A stretch of DNA of 54,504 nt from an uncultured Microscilla sp. (GTDB lineage: Bacteria > Bacteroidota > Bacteroidia > Cytophagales > Microscillaceae): positions 1-54,504 of the forward strand of contig NZ_CANLRP010000038.1 of NCBI RefSeq assembly GCF_947493425.1. Direction: 5' to 3'. Positions 8,972 to 16,377 of this stretch are shown piece after piece (position 1 is the first letter of the stretch; every line of letters begins with the position of its first letter). The position numbers and the translations under genes were made by a program. Under the pieces are notes generated by a model, which was not told where the DNA came from, made no database searches, and saw nothing but the letters and a program-made list of their open reading frames with translations.

Positions 8972-9094
8972 GAAACTTGTGATTTAAGGAGGTTAAAATA
9001 GAAAGGTTTGATATAAATACGGTGGGGAGTCAGGCATAGAGTTGTTTCTTTACCTGATGAACAACTTGTGAGTGTAGTTGAGTACGTGTGCATG

Positions 9095-9139
9095 TCAGAC
9101 CAAAAACCGGTATATTGTGTACACAGCATTTTGGTCAGA
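9095..9139. promoter_or_regulatory. Inverted repeat upstream of sigma-like gene A
   Basis: Arms TCAGACCAAAA (9095-9105) and TTTTGGTCAGA (9129-9139), with 10 of 11 bases pairing and a 23-base spacer that holds GTGTACAC (9117-9124). It sits about 125-170 bases upstream of the ATG of the 205-aa gene. It could be a leader hairpin or an operator. Confidence 0.4.
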
Positions 9140-9200
9140 TTGCTTGTTAAGACAACTGATGATTCTGGCATATTCTTAAAGATATTTACTAGTGGTGGTT

Positions 9201-9226
9201 GTAAACTATGCAATACAATAGTTTAC
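9201..9226. promoter_or_regulatory. Perfect inverted repeat GTAAACTAT / ATAGTTTAC
   Basis: 9-bp arms with an 8-base spacer, about 230 bases upstream of the sigma-like gene A. The GTTTACAC at its right edge also occurs upstream of unit B (around 11773-11780), which suggests a shared binding site. Confidence 0.4.
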
Positions 9227-10620
9227 ACTAAATAAGTTCGTATGATTATTTGTAGTAATCACGAGTATAATTATTCTGAGGTTGTTTTTTGTTGAGTCAT
9301 TAGCTTATGCATGTGCCGATTTGCCCGAAAAACACAGCTTATTCTTGTTGCTTTGCAAGGTAACATTAAAATTAATTGGTTGATACAATAGTTGTATTTT
9401 GGGTCAGCTGATGAAAGCTATATTACCTTTGGCTCTTATTAAGCATCCTGCGGATACATTTTAGGAGTGTAAGAAGTTTTTAAAATCTCTGATATAAAGG
9501 TATTTATGTATAAATTAAAGTGATAAGTGTAGGGGCAATCCCTTGCTGTAATGCAATGGAAGTTCGCGGTTTATCGGAATGTTTGCCCTAGTGAATAGCA
9601 AACATGAGCATGCAATAACCCTTCAGCCCAATTCTTTATAAGAGCCTTGCTTTTTATGTTTTTCGAAAAAGTTATCCATTGTATGAGGGATTAATTGCTG
9701 GCAGAGAAGCAGTTTTTGATGAAAAAGTACCTGGTCATTTAAGTCGCTTCAAGGTTTTGACGTAGCAAACTCATACAGGATTGAAAATAAGTATACTATT
9801 AATTACCTATGAACCGAATATGCAGTCACAGTTAAACAAAATAGTGGAGGCTATGCCAACATACCGCTTGCGGGCATCGATATTCATCGGTATCTAAGGA
9901 CTTGCGACTTATTGCTTAAGGCTTGTCCTTATCAGAGCTTTTAAGCAGCATAGATGAAAAATAGATTTAATTGGTACATACAATTTTTAATAATATTTAC
10001 TGGCTTAAAAATACGAAATAAAGTATTTTTGATGGTACACTCGATCCTTTTATTCTATCTTTAAAAGAGGCGCTCATTGGCTCAAAACACAAAAGGTAAT
10101 CATATAAATGCAATTGTATGATGTTATAGTACATGACCACAGGTGAGCATACATAAAAAGATGAGGCAATGATAAAGTGAAAATTGAACTTTTTAAAGTG
10201 AATTATTCCGTTGCCTTAGTGTCAGGGGTGGTGTTGGCGTGTATTCGTTCTGATTTGTTGTCATCAAAAATCGTTAAAGCCTTGTGCTTTAGCCTCTAAA
10301 TAAACATACAATAATTTGGGATAAATTTTGGCAGTTGATGCCCTCCAAAAAAGCGATTAAAAGCTGTGTAATGAGGCTACAGTTCTGCTATGGCGAGTTT
10401 CTAAATTCTCCAAGTCAATTTCGGGGGTGTAAAAAGAACTTGATTTGGGGTTCAGTGTAGCTAATGCGTAAGTGACTTAGTCCCAGAGTGTACTAGCCAC
10501 CAAGAGGCGTTCATTGCCTGAAACGGCGTATGTTTCAAGAATGCTTCTACGGTGATAAAATGTTTAGATATTCCTGACTTTATCTACTTTGTTTTTTGAA
10601 GTTATAAAAACCAGATGAAG

Positions 10621-10649
10621 CAAAAAAAACGCGGCTAAATGCCGCGTTT
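10621..10649 (-). terminator. Rho-independent terminator of sigma-like unit B
   Basis: 9-bp GC-rich stem AAACGCGGC / GCCGCGTTT with a 5-base loop, followed on the minus strand by eight T. It lies 33 bases past the stop of the 84-aa gene. Confidence 0.85.
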
Positions 10650-10682
10650 GGGTAAAAAAATAAGTGTGACGAATAAAGTAAT

Positions 10683-10937
10683 TTACTTTGGGTAACGTTT
10701 GTCCATCTGTTGCAAAAAACTGTCTACATTTTGATGAAGCGCAAGCCTGTCATTTTCTGTGAGTAGTTGCTTACCTATAAATTCAACGGCGCAATCGTTT
10801 AGTTTTTCCCATTCTTCATTGGGCATTTTTTCGCAGGCAGCTTTTAGCAAATCGTTGTCTATTTGCTCATCTATAGCAATCTGCTTAGAAGGCGCCTTAA
10901 TAAATGATGGCAATTCAACTAATTCTGTTGGTTTCAT
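10683..10937 (-). CDS. Small acidic partner protein of sigma-like unit B (84 aa)
   Basis: Paralogue of the 80-aa protein at 8045-8287. The shared block runs from DNDLLKAACEKMPNEEWEKL to DSFLQQMDK, with the same spacing and mostly conservative changes. The N-terminal about 28 residues are unrelated apart from a Pro-Ser/Pro-Phe-rich character. No family recognised, no membrane segment. It follows the 207-aa sigma-like gene by 91 bases and precedes a strong terminator. The conserved pairing of the two genes argues for a joint role, possibly modulation of the sigma-like protein (inference). Confidence 0.65.
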   Translation of the reverse strand: MKPTELVELPSFIKAPSKQIAIDEQIDNDLLKAACEKMPNEEWEKLNDCAVEFIGKQLLTENDRLALHQNVDSFLQQMDKRYPK

Positions 10938-11028
10938 ATTTAATTCCCTGTTTATTATATAGTACTTTTCTAATTAATGTACATAGTGGTTAGCGTATTA
11001 TTTATCTTTGAATCTATCTCAGCCAAGC

Positions 11029-11652
11029 TCAAGGTTTAAATTTCTCTTTGCAGTACCTTCTCCATTTGCTGAGAAGTTTCGAGTACCGTTTTCTTACCTT
11101 TGAGCTGGTCAAAGCCTTGCTTCCCTGCAGTTTAAACTTCTTATTTAGGTAAGCAGCAATTGCTTCGTGGCTGATAGATTGTTCAATCCGAAGCTTAAAA
11201 ATACCATAAGACAAATCTCCGGTATTACCATCCATAAACTTTTTATAGATGTGCCATACCTCTTTTTCCAGATCGTCATTGTCATTGTCAGCGAGCCCCT
11301 CCAGAATATTCTTGCCATTGGCTGGATCAGTAGGGTCTATGTTGGTTTCTTGTTTTTTCTGTTGTGTTCGTCTAAAATTTAAAAATACCCGGCGGCGTAC
11401 TGTTCGGCAGTAATGCTCAAAGGTAACAATGGGCGTAGGATCATTTTCTTTAGTCAGTTTTTCGTAGAGCGACACATTAAAACGTTGAATGCACTCATTG
11501 GCATCATCAATCGCCCCTTTGTTTGTCCAGGTTTTAAAGCAAGCTCCAAAAAAGTGAATATTACTTTCCTGTATTTCCTCAAATATTTGCTTAAGCGTTG
11601 ATTGGTTACGGGTCTGATACCATTCTTGCACAAGCAATGAGATGTTGTTCAT
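11029..11652 (-). CDS. Divergent ECF-like sigma factor, unit B (207 aa)
   Basis: Close paralogue of the 205-aa protein at 8354-8971. Identical or near-identical blocks include LKQIFEEIQESN, FFGACFKTWTNK, IDDANECIQ and RKRYSKLLSKWRRY. The linker (about residues 100-130) diverges. The region 4-like half carries IFKLRIEQSISHEAIAAYL. The strongest conservation lies in the N-terminal half and the basic tail, as expected for polymerase contact and DNA contact if these are sigma factors. A TATATTTG box on the minus strand (11829-11836) lies about 177 bases upstream. Same gene order and terminator arrangement as unit A. Confidence 0.65.
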   Translation of the reverse strand: MNNISLLVQEWYQTRNQSTLKQIFEEIQESNIHFFGACFKTWTNKGAIDDANECIQRFNVSLYEKLTKENDPTPIVTFEHYCRTVRRRVFLNFRRTQQKKQETNIDPTDPANGKNILEGLADNDNDDLEKEVWHIYKKFMDGNTGDLSYGIFKLRIEQSISHEAIAAYLNKKFKLQGSKALTSSKVRKRYSKLLSKWRRYCKEKFKP

Positions 11653-12467
11653 GAAACTTATAGTTTAGTGGCATGTGGTGGTATGCCGGGTTTGACATAA
11701 GGGTTTTGGATGAAGCCTTGTGAGCCCTATAAACCTTTCATACATTGAGCACCCCTTGGGTACAGTGGTTTACACGCTGTTAAATAACTCATAATAATAG
11801 TTCTGAAACGTATCAGTGCTTGTTGAGGCAAATATAAAGGCAATAGTTTGCTTTTGGTTGCCACGCAAAGTATTCGTGAGATGGCTTTTTGCTTATGTTT
11901 TTTGTATTGGGGAATTGTATAATCATTGTTGCTGATGTTTAATGAAAAGCTTACTTAAAGTATTCGTGTTTGAAAAGTTTTGTGATAAACTTTGGATAAG
12001 CTCTTAAATCTTTGATTAGTAATCATTGTTTACAATATGGTTGACTTCACCCTTAAAATGTCCCTCAAGATTTTAAATATTTTTTTTATAAAAAATATGT
12101 TTCGAGAGGAGACATTTTGCCCCTTTGTTACACTATTATGGTGAAACACTTATTCATTCACACTTCAACACTTTTGTAAAAACAATGAATATTCTGAATC
12201 AATCAGCAATGCGTTAATTTTTGGTGCTTAGGATGATCCTGCTGAAGACCAGCTATGCATTTCTTGTTGCTTCCAGGAAACTTCAACTTGCTATATGAAT
12301 TCAATCAGCTATGCATTTTTCAACAAGGTTGGGCTATTTTATAAGTATGCTATAATCAATACACCAGCTATGTACACATTCAATAACACTAAATAGTGAA
12401 TCAAACTGAGTCGTAATCATTGGTGTCAAACTTTAAGTTTTCTAATTATCTAAATCAAGGTATGAGT
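11653..12467. other. Gene-free region upstream of sigma-like unit B
   Basis: I see no supported gene. It contains four irregularly spaced copies of an 11-base motif related to CAGCTATGCAT (near 12204, 12250, 12306 and 12364). It ends at a terminator-like hairpin (12468-12514) that has no plus-strand gene before it, so a small RNA is possible. Confidence 0.45.
11829..11836 (-). promoter_or_regulatory. Possible -7 promoter box for sigma-like unit B
   Basis: On the minus strand it reads TATATTTG, matching the Bacteroidota -7 element TAnnTTTG. No good -33 TTTG lies at the usual distance. The implied leader to the ATG at 11652 is about 175 bases. Confidence 0.3.
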
Positions 12468-12514
12468 AAAAGCTTTCGCTGAGACTATAGTCGTTAGCGG
12501 GAGCTTTTCTTTTG
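12468..12514 (+). terminator. Orphan terminator-like hairpin
   Basis: 13-base arms AAAAGCTTTCGCT and AGCGGGAGCTTTT, pairing with two mismatches, followed by CTTTTGTT. It is best oriented on the plus strand, yet the nearest upstream plus-strand gene ends at 4538. It may end a small RNA, or act on the minus strand. Confidence 0.5.
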
Positions 12515-12542
12515 TTCATAAACTTTTTTTAATATAATTGCG

Positions 12543-12564
12543 TAATCAATTACATAATTGATTA
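12543..12564. promoter_or_regulatory. Predicted MarR operator
   Basis: Perfect 10-bp inverted repeat TAATCAATTA / TAATTGATTA with a 2-base spacer, ending 26 bases before the ATG of the MarR-GNAT fusion. AT-rich palindromes of this size next to the own gene are typical MarR sites, so autoregulation is likely. Confidence 0.6.
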
Positions 12565-12590
12565 TGAAACTGTGTTTATAAAAAGACTAC

Positions 12591-13562
12591 ATGAGAAAAA
12601 ATATATTTAACGACACCCGCGGTTTGTCGTTAGGGAGTCGTTTTCGGAAAGTAGGCGATGCCCTTTATCAAGAGGCGGTCAGCATCATTGCAGAGTTTGA
12701 GGTAGACTTTAAACCCAAGTGGTTTGTGGTGTTTTATACTATTCAATTAAAAGAAACTGTTTCGGTAACCGAGATCGCCCACTATGTAGGCATTAGCCAT
12801 CCAGCAGTAAGCCAAATTATCAAAGAGTTGAAAAAGGTGGGGTTGGTAAGTAGTATTACTGACAAAGCAGATGAACGAAAAAAAGCGGTTACCTTATCTG
12901 ATAAAGGGCAGGAGGTAGCCCATAGATTAAACCCCATGTGGGATGCCGTAGAAACAGTGACTAACCAAATGATCATGGCCACTGGATACGATATTATAGA
13001 TGTAATGGACAAGTTTGAAAAGCAATTGGAACAAACAAGTTTGTATGATCGGGTCATGGAATATCGAAAGCAACAATTATTGGGTGAGGCTCAAATCATT
13101 GCGTATACCCCTGCTCACCAAAAATATTTTGCCCAACTCAACTATGAGTGGCTCAATAAGTATTTTAAAGTAGAACCCTGCGATGCCGCACTACTGGATG
13201 ATCCTCAGAAAAACATCATTGACAAAGGTGGCTATATTTGCTTTGCTCAACTCAATGGCGAAATTGTGGGTACTTGTGGATTGTATAAAATAAACGACGG
13301 GGTGTATGAACTGATAAAGATGGCGGTAACTGACAAGGCACAGGGCAAACAGGTAGGTAAAAAACTGGGCTTACACATGCTGGAAGTGGCAAAACAACAA
13401 CAAGCAAGCAGGGTAGAGCTACAGTCAAATACCCGTTTGAAGCCAGCCATTCATTTGTACCGGACACTGGGCTTCAGAGAGGTGCCCATAGATGAAAGTA
13501 GCCAGAATTATGAACGTGCCAATATAATGATGGTATATGACATAATAGATAAAAAAGTTTGA
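12591..13562 (+). CDS. MarR-type regulator fused to a GNAT acetyltransferase
   Basis: A 323-aa fusion. Residues about 1-155 are a winged-helix MarR domain (TEIAHYVGISHPAVSQIIKE recognition helix, then the DERKKAVTLSDKG wing). Residues about 165-323 are a GNAT domain with the acetyl-CoA loop in the KMAVTDKAQGKQVGKKL stretch (a variant of Q/RxxGxG/A) and a C-terminal ALHLYRTLGF-like end. The combination is a known family (MarR/GNAT), usually read as a regulator sensing or modifying a small molecule. A perfect palindrome at 12543-12564 is a candidate operator. It heads a run of three GNAT genes in the same direction. Confidence 0.85.
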   Translation: MRKNIFNDTRGLSLGSRFRKVGDALYQEAVSIIAEFEVDFKPKWFVVFYTIQLKETVSVTEIAHYVGISHPAVSQIIKELKKVGLVSSITDKADERKKAVTLSDKGQEVAHRLNPMWDAVETVTNQMIMATGYDIIDVMDKFEKQLEQTSLYDRVMEYRKQQLLGEAQIIAYTPAHQKYFAQLNYEWLNKYFKVEPCDAALLDDPQKNIIDKGGYICFAQLNGEIVGTCGLYKINDGVYELIKMAVTDKAQGKQVGKKLGLHMLEVAKQQQASRVELQSNTRLKPAIHLYRTLGFREVPIDESSQNYERANIMMVYDIIDKKV

Positions 13563-13608
13563 GCAACGATTAAGTAAACCTACAAAAATAATCTGAGCCA
13601 TAAAACGG

Positions 13609-13616
13609 TATATTTG
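13609..13616 (+). promoter_or_regulatory. Possible -7 promoter box for the 150-aa GNAT gene
   Basis: TATATTTG followed by CCGAGTG, 78 bases before the ATG at 13695. The same TATATTTGCCGA string occurs before the K+ channel gene. No clear -33 element. Confidence 0.35.
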
Positions 13617-13694
13617 CCGAGTGGGCGAGTCAACAAATATTTTGTTTTATTGGCACATCTTATTTTTTCCGCTTTACTAAAACAAGAATAAAAG

Positions 13695-14147
13695 ATGATT
13701 ATACAACAAATTACTCCTCAAAGTCCATTCTATGAGGCAGAGAGAATGCTAAGGAATGAAGTTTTATTGCGTCCGATTGGTATACCTGACCACGCTTGGG
13801 AGATGCACGATCATCGTTCCTGGCACTTTGTGGCCATCGACCAATCACAAGTGGTAGGATGTGTAGTATTGGTGCCGTTAGATGAGGCACAGCAAAAGAC
13901 ACAACTTATTCAAATGGCAGTAAAAAACACTTACCAAGGACAAGGAGTAGGCAAAAAGTTGGTAGCAGTACTGGAACATTTTGCCCTTGAAAAAAGTATT
14001 CAATTGATTGAGTGTCACGCCCGCCAGGAGGCGGTAAATTTTTATTTGAAATTAGGGTACGAAGTTTATGGAGAACCGTTTGAAGAAGTAGGTATTTTGC
14101 ATCGTTATATGAGAAAAAAGATGAACACCACGGTTGAACAAAGGTAA
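13695..14147 (+). CDS. GNAT-family N-acetyltransferase (150 aa)
   Basis: A single GNAT domain. The acetyl-CoA binding motif is in QMAVKNTYQGQGVGKKLVA (Q-G-x-G-V-G-K), and the C-terminal strand and helix are in HARQEAVNFYLKLGYEVYGE. The N-terminal LRNEVLLRPIG stretch resembles the ElaA/YitI-type subgroup of small cytosolic acetyltransferases. The substrate cannot be inferred. It follows the MarR-GNAT fusion by 130 bases with its own TATATTTG box, so it may be separately transcribed. Confidence 0.85.
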   Translation: MIIQQITPQSPFYEAERMLRNEVLLRPIGIPDHAWEMHDHRSWHFVAIDQSQVVGCVVLVPLDEAQQKTQLIQMAVKNTYQGQGVGKKLVAVLEHFALEKSIQLIECHARQEAVNFYLKLGYEVYGEPFEEVGILHRYMRKKMNTTVEQR

Positions 14148-14168
14148 AAACTTAAAACCACTGTCAAT

Positions 14169-14331
14169 TATACTTAAACAAAAATGGTTTTGAGGATGGA
14201 TTTTGACTAATTGCTTGAATACCAACATTAATCAACCCTGTAAATCCTAAAACCGAGCCTATTTATAAATCCCAATTCATCGGGGCAGCTTGCTGTGACG
14301 AGCTCACCGCAGGTAATCACTTTCATCTTAG
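14169..14331. repeat. Interspersed repeat R1, copy 1 (no MITE insertion)
   Basis: This 163-bp stretch matches 53031-53234 almost base for base except that it lacks a 41-bp palindromic insertion. The next bases (TTAGTATA) continue uninterrupted, while the other copy carries a family 1 element at the same TTA. It therefore serves as an internal empty site for both insertions. It contains one palindromic unit itself (14275-14319). Confidence 0.8.
14275..14319. repeat. Palindromic element in R1 copy 1
   Basis: TCATCGGGGCAGC, TTGCTGT, GACGAGCTCACCG and CAGGTAATCA in a row form an imperfect palindrome with a GCAGC/GCTGT hairpin. Near-identical at 53179-53222 and related to 52936-52987. Confidence 0.6.
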
Positions 14332-14498
14332 TATAAATGATATTCCTGGCTGATGTACTTCCCCACAAAGTAAATCCCCTACAGGCAGCAAGGCTCAAAA
14401 GTGAAAGTATAGGCAACCACAAGCTTCAATTATCTTTTTGTTTGGTAATAAACACACACTCAACAGTTGACTGCGGTCAATTACTATTAAAATGCATT

Positions 14499-15026
14499 AT
14501 GATGCCGATAAAACAAATAAATATAAGAGAAGCTCAATCCAATGAATATAAGGCGCTAGGGCAGCTTATGTTGCGAGTGTTTTCGAGCCTGGAGGGTTTC
14601 CCTTCCAGGGCAGAGCACCCTACTTATTATGCCCTGCTCGATAATGTAGGCAAACTCAACGAAAAAGCATCTACTGAAATACTGATAGCCCGATCTACAG
14701 ACAATGAGTTGTTGGGTGGGGTGGTATTTGTGGGCAATATGCAAGACTATAGCTCCAAAGGAGTCACTACTACCATACAAAATGCTTCGGGTATCCGACT
14801 GTTGGTAGTGTCGCCTGCTGCCAGAGGTCAGGGAGTGGGCAAAGCACTGACTGAAGCTTGTTTGCAACGTGCCAGAAATTTGGAGAGTCAACAAATGATA
14901 TTGCATACTACTCAAGCCATGAAAGTGGCCTGGGGCATGTACGAACGCATGGGTTTTGCGCGCTTGCCGTCGCTCGACTTTCGGCAAGGTGATTTGATGG
15001 TGTATGGTTTTTACTTAGACTTATAA
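14499..15026 (+). CDS. GNAT-family N-acetyltransferase (175 aa)
   Basis: A GNAT domain with the acetyl-CoA loop VVSPAARGQGVGKALTEACL (R-G-Q-G-V-G-K) and a C-terminal GMYERMGFARLPSLDF segment. The frame is open further upstream to 14337, but that extension lies next to the repeat and reads like noncoding DNA. I start at the ATG pair 14499/14502. Only 8 bases separate its stop from the glycosyltransferase gene, so the two are probably one operon. Substrate unknown. Confidence 0.8.
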   Translation: MMPIKQINIREAQSNEYKALGQLMLRVFSSLEGFPSRAEHPTYYALLDNVGKLNEKASTEILIARSTDNELLGGVVFVGNMQDYSSKGVTTTIQNASGIRLLVVSPAARGQGVGKALTEACLQRARNLESQQMILHTTQAMKVAWGMYERMGFARLPSLDFRQGDLMVYGFYLDL

Positions 15027-15034
15027 ACATTCAC

Positions 15035-16147
15035 ATGTTCCAACGCATTACTCAAAAAATTGCTGCTGCACTGGCAAAATCACCCCAAGGCACAACCAGC
15101 CTTTCCCCAGACAATGCTCAAGATTATGCCTTGTTGCACAAGGGAAAAGCGTACGTGTCTCAACAAACAAATGCAGTCAAAGCGCCTGAAGTTACGTTGC
15201 TGGGCAGCGGTATACCCTCTAAGCATTGGCAGGATTTTGAAGCGACTACCCACGCTATATGTATTGACAGTACCCATTCAGGATTTAAATTTTGTGGTCA
15301 ACACCTTGTCGATCCTCACAATCACGTATTAGTGGCGCCTGGAGTAGTACCTGAGACAATGCCTATATTGCAACAAAAGCTACCCACCAAAGTAGAAAAG
15401 CTGAAGGGAACCGTGGCGTATTTGTCCAATGTTTCTCCTCGCCATTATGGACGCTGGATGCGCGAAACGTTGCCATTACTGCAAATCTATCAACAACATA
15501 TTGGGCTTGAACAAATAGATCATTTCTATATAGGCGATTTGTCAAAAATTCCGGATTTTATCAGCGAATGTTTTGAGGCCTTGGGCATTTCACCTTACAA
15601 AATTGTGACAAACCCTTGCAAAGGTACCCGCACCGTGGCAGCATTTGCTATGCATTCTCTTTTGCCTTACTATAGCCAGGCAACTTATGCTTATGCCCGC
15701 CAGGTGGTTACCTCCAGACTAGACCTTAGCGACAATTGTTGTTACCATCCCAGGGTGTACATTGCCAGGGGGAATGTACATCGTCGTCAGGTGCGCAACC
15801 AAGAGGCCGTGTATGAGGTATTGCGTCCTTATGACTTTGAATTGAGGGTATTAGACAACCTCAAGGTACGTGAGCAAGCCCAGATTTTTTATCATGCTGA
15901 AGTGCTCATTACAGCACATGGATCAGCACTTACTAACTTGATGTATGGCAAACCAGGTAACAAGGTACTTGAGATATTGCCACACGGTTGCACTACTGCC
16001 GGGTACTTTTCATTGGCGGCTTATGCAGCCATGCCTTACTTCTGTATGTATGGCAAAACGAATGGAACTGCTGTTGACAAGGGGTGTAACCAAGACATAG
16101 AAGTTGACCTGGAGTTGTTAGATGCTTTTTGTCGGCAACACTGTTGA
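15035..16147 (+). CDS. GT61-family glycosyltransferase (DUF563)
   Basis: A 370-aa protein with the GT61 hallmarks: a central YLSNVSPRHYGRWMRETLPLL segment, RVYIARG, and near the C-terminus the strong block ITAHGSALTNLMYGKPGNKV followed by LEILPHG, which carries the sugar-nucleotide site of this family. No membrane segment or signal peptide, so it is probably cytosolic, acting in capsule, exopolysaccharide or glycoprotein synthesis. It lies 8 bases downstream of a GNAT gene. Its acceptor and donor cannot be told from sequence. Confidence 0.85.
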   Translation: MFQRITQKIAAALAKSPQGTTSLSPDNAQDYALLHKGKAYVSQQTNAVKAPEVTLLGSGIPSKHWQDFEATTHAICIDSTHSGFKFCGQHLVDPHNHVLVAPGVVPETMPILQQKLPTKVEKLKGTVAYLSNVSPRHYGRWMRETLPLLQIYQQHIGLEQIDHFYIGDLSKIPDFISECFEALGISPYKIVTNPCKGTRTVAAFAMHSLLPYYSQATYAYARQVVTSRLDLSDNCCYHPRVYIARGNVHRRQVRNQEAVYEVLRPYDFELRVLDNLKVREQAQIFYHAEVLITAHGSALTNLMYGKPGNKVLEILPHGCTTAGYFSLAAYAAMPYFCMYGKTNGTAVDKGCNQDIEVDLELLDAFCRQHC

Positions 16148-16312
16148 TCACCCGAAAACGATTAGAAGTGTACCTGTTTGACAGTAGTAAAAGCTGTTGA
16201 ACTACTAAAGAAAAATGTACCACGAAAGTAAATAGTACAACATCAATTAGTTTGTAGTGATCATCTTTTGAGAAATGTCGGGTTTTATATTATCATGGCT
16301 TTTTTATTGTGT

Positions 16313-16320
16313 TATATTTG
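16313..16320 (+). promoter_or_regulatory. Possible -7 promoter box for the K+ channel gene
   Basis: TATATTTG followed by CCGACTG, 57 bases before the ATG at 16378. It matches TAnnTTTG. No clear -33 TTTG. Confidence 0.4.
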
Positions 16321-16377
16321 CCGACTGATACATTGGCAAATACCTATCGGGAATTTAAACACTTGTGAGAGAGTCTT

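Larger units (their letters stand above)
8972..10620. other. Gene-free 1.65-kb region upstream of sigma-like unit A
   Basis: I found no coding region that I can support on either strand; the longest open frames are short and unconvincing. Visible structure: an 11-bp inverted repeat (9095-9105 / 9129-9139), a 9-bp inverted repeat (9201-9226), and a fragment around 10374-10400 resembling the palindromic element of this genome (CTACAGTTCTGCTATGGCGAG). The rest is AT-rich without recognisable genes. It could be a long regulatory leader, a decayed gene, or hold small RNAs. Confidence 0.5.

Noticed and set aside
8968..9213. Minus-strand open frame of 81 codons before sigma-like gene A
   Set aside because: It overlaps the gene start, runs through two inverted repeats, and has an unlikely composition. 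The same position in unit B has no counterpart.
12201..12376. Four spaced copies of a CAGCTATGCAT-like motif as a possible CRISPR array
   Set aside because: The motif is only about 11 bases, degenerate, with unequal spacing and no cas genes nearby.
14337..14498. N-terminal extension of the 175-aa GNAT protein
   Set aside because: It starts at the edge of repeat R1, is not GNAT-like, and the ATG pair at 14499/14502 gives the normal family length.
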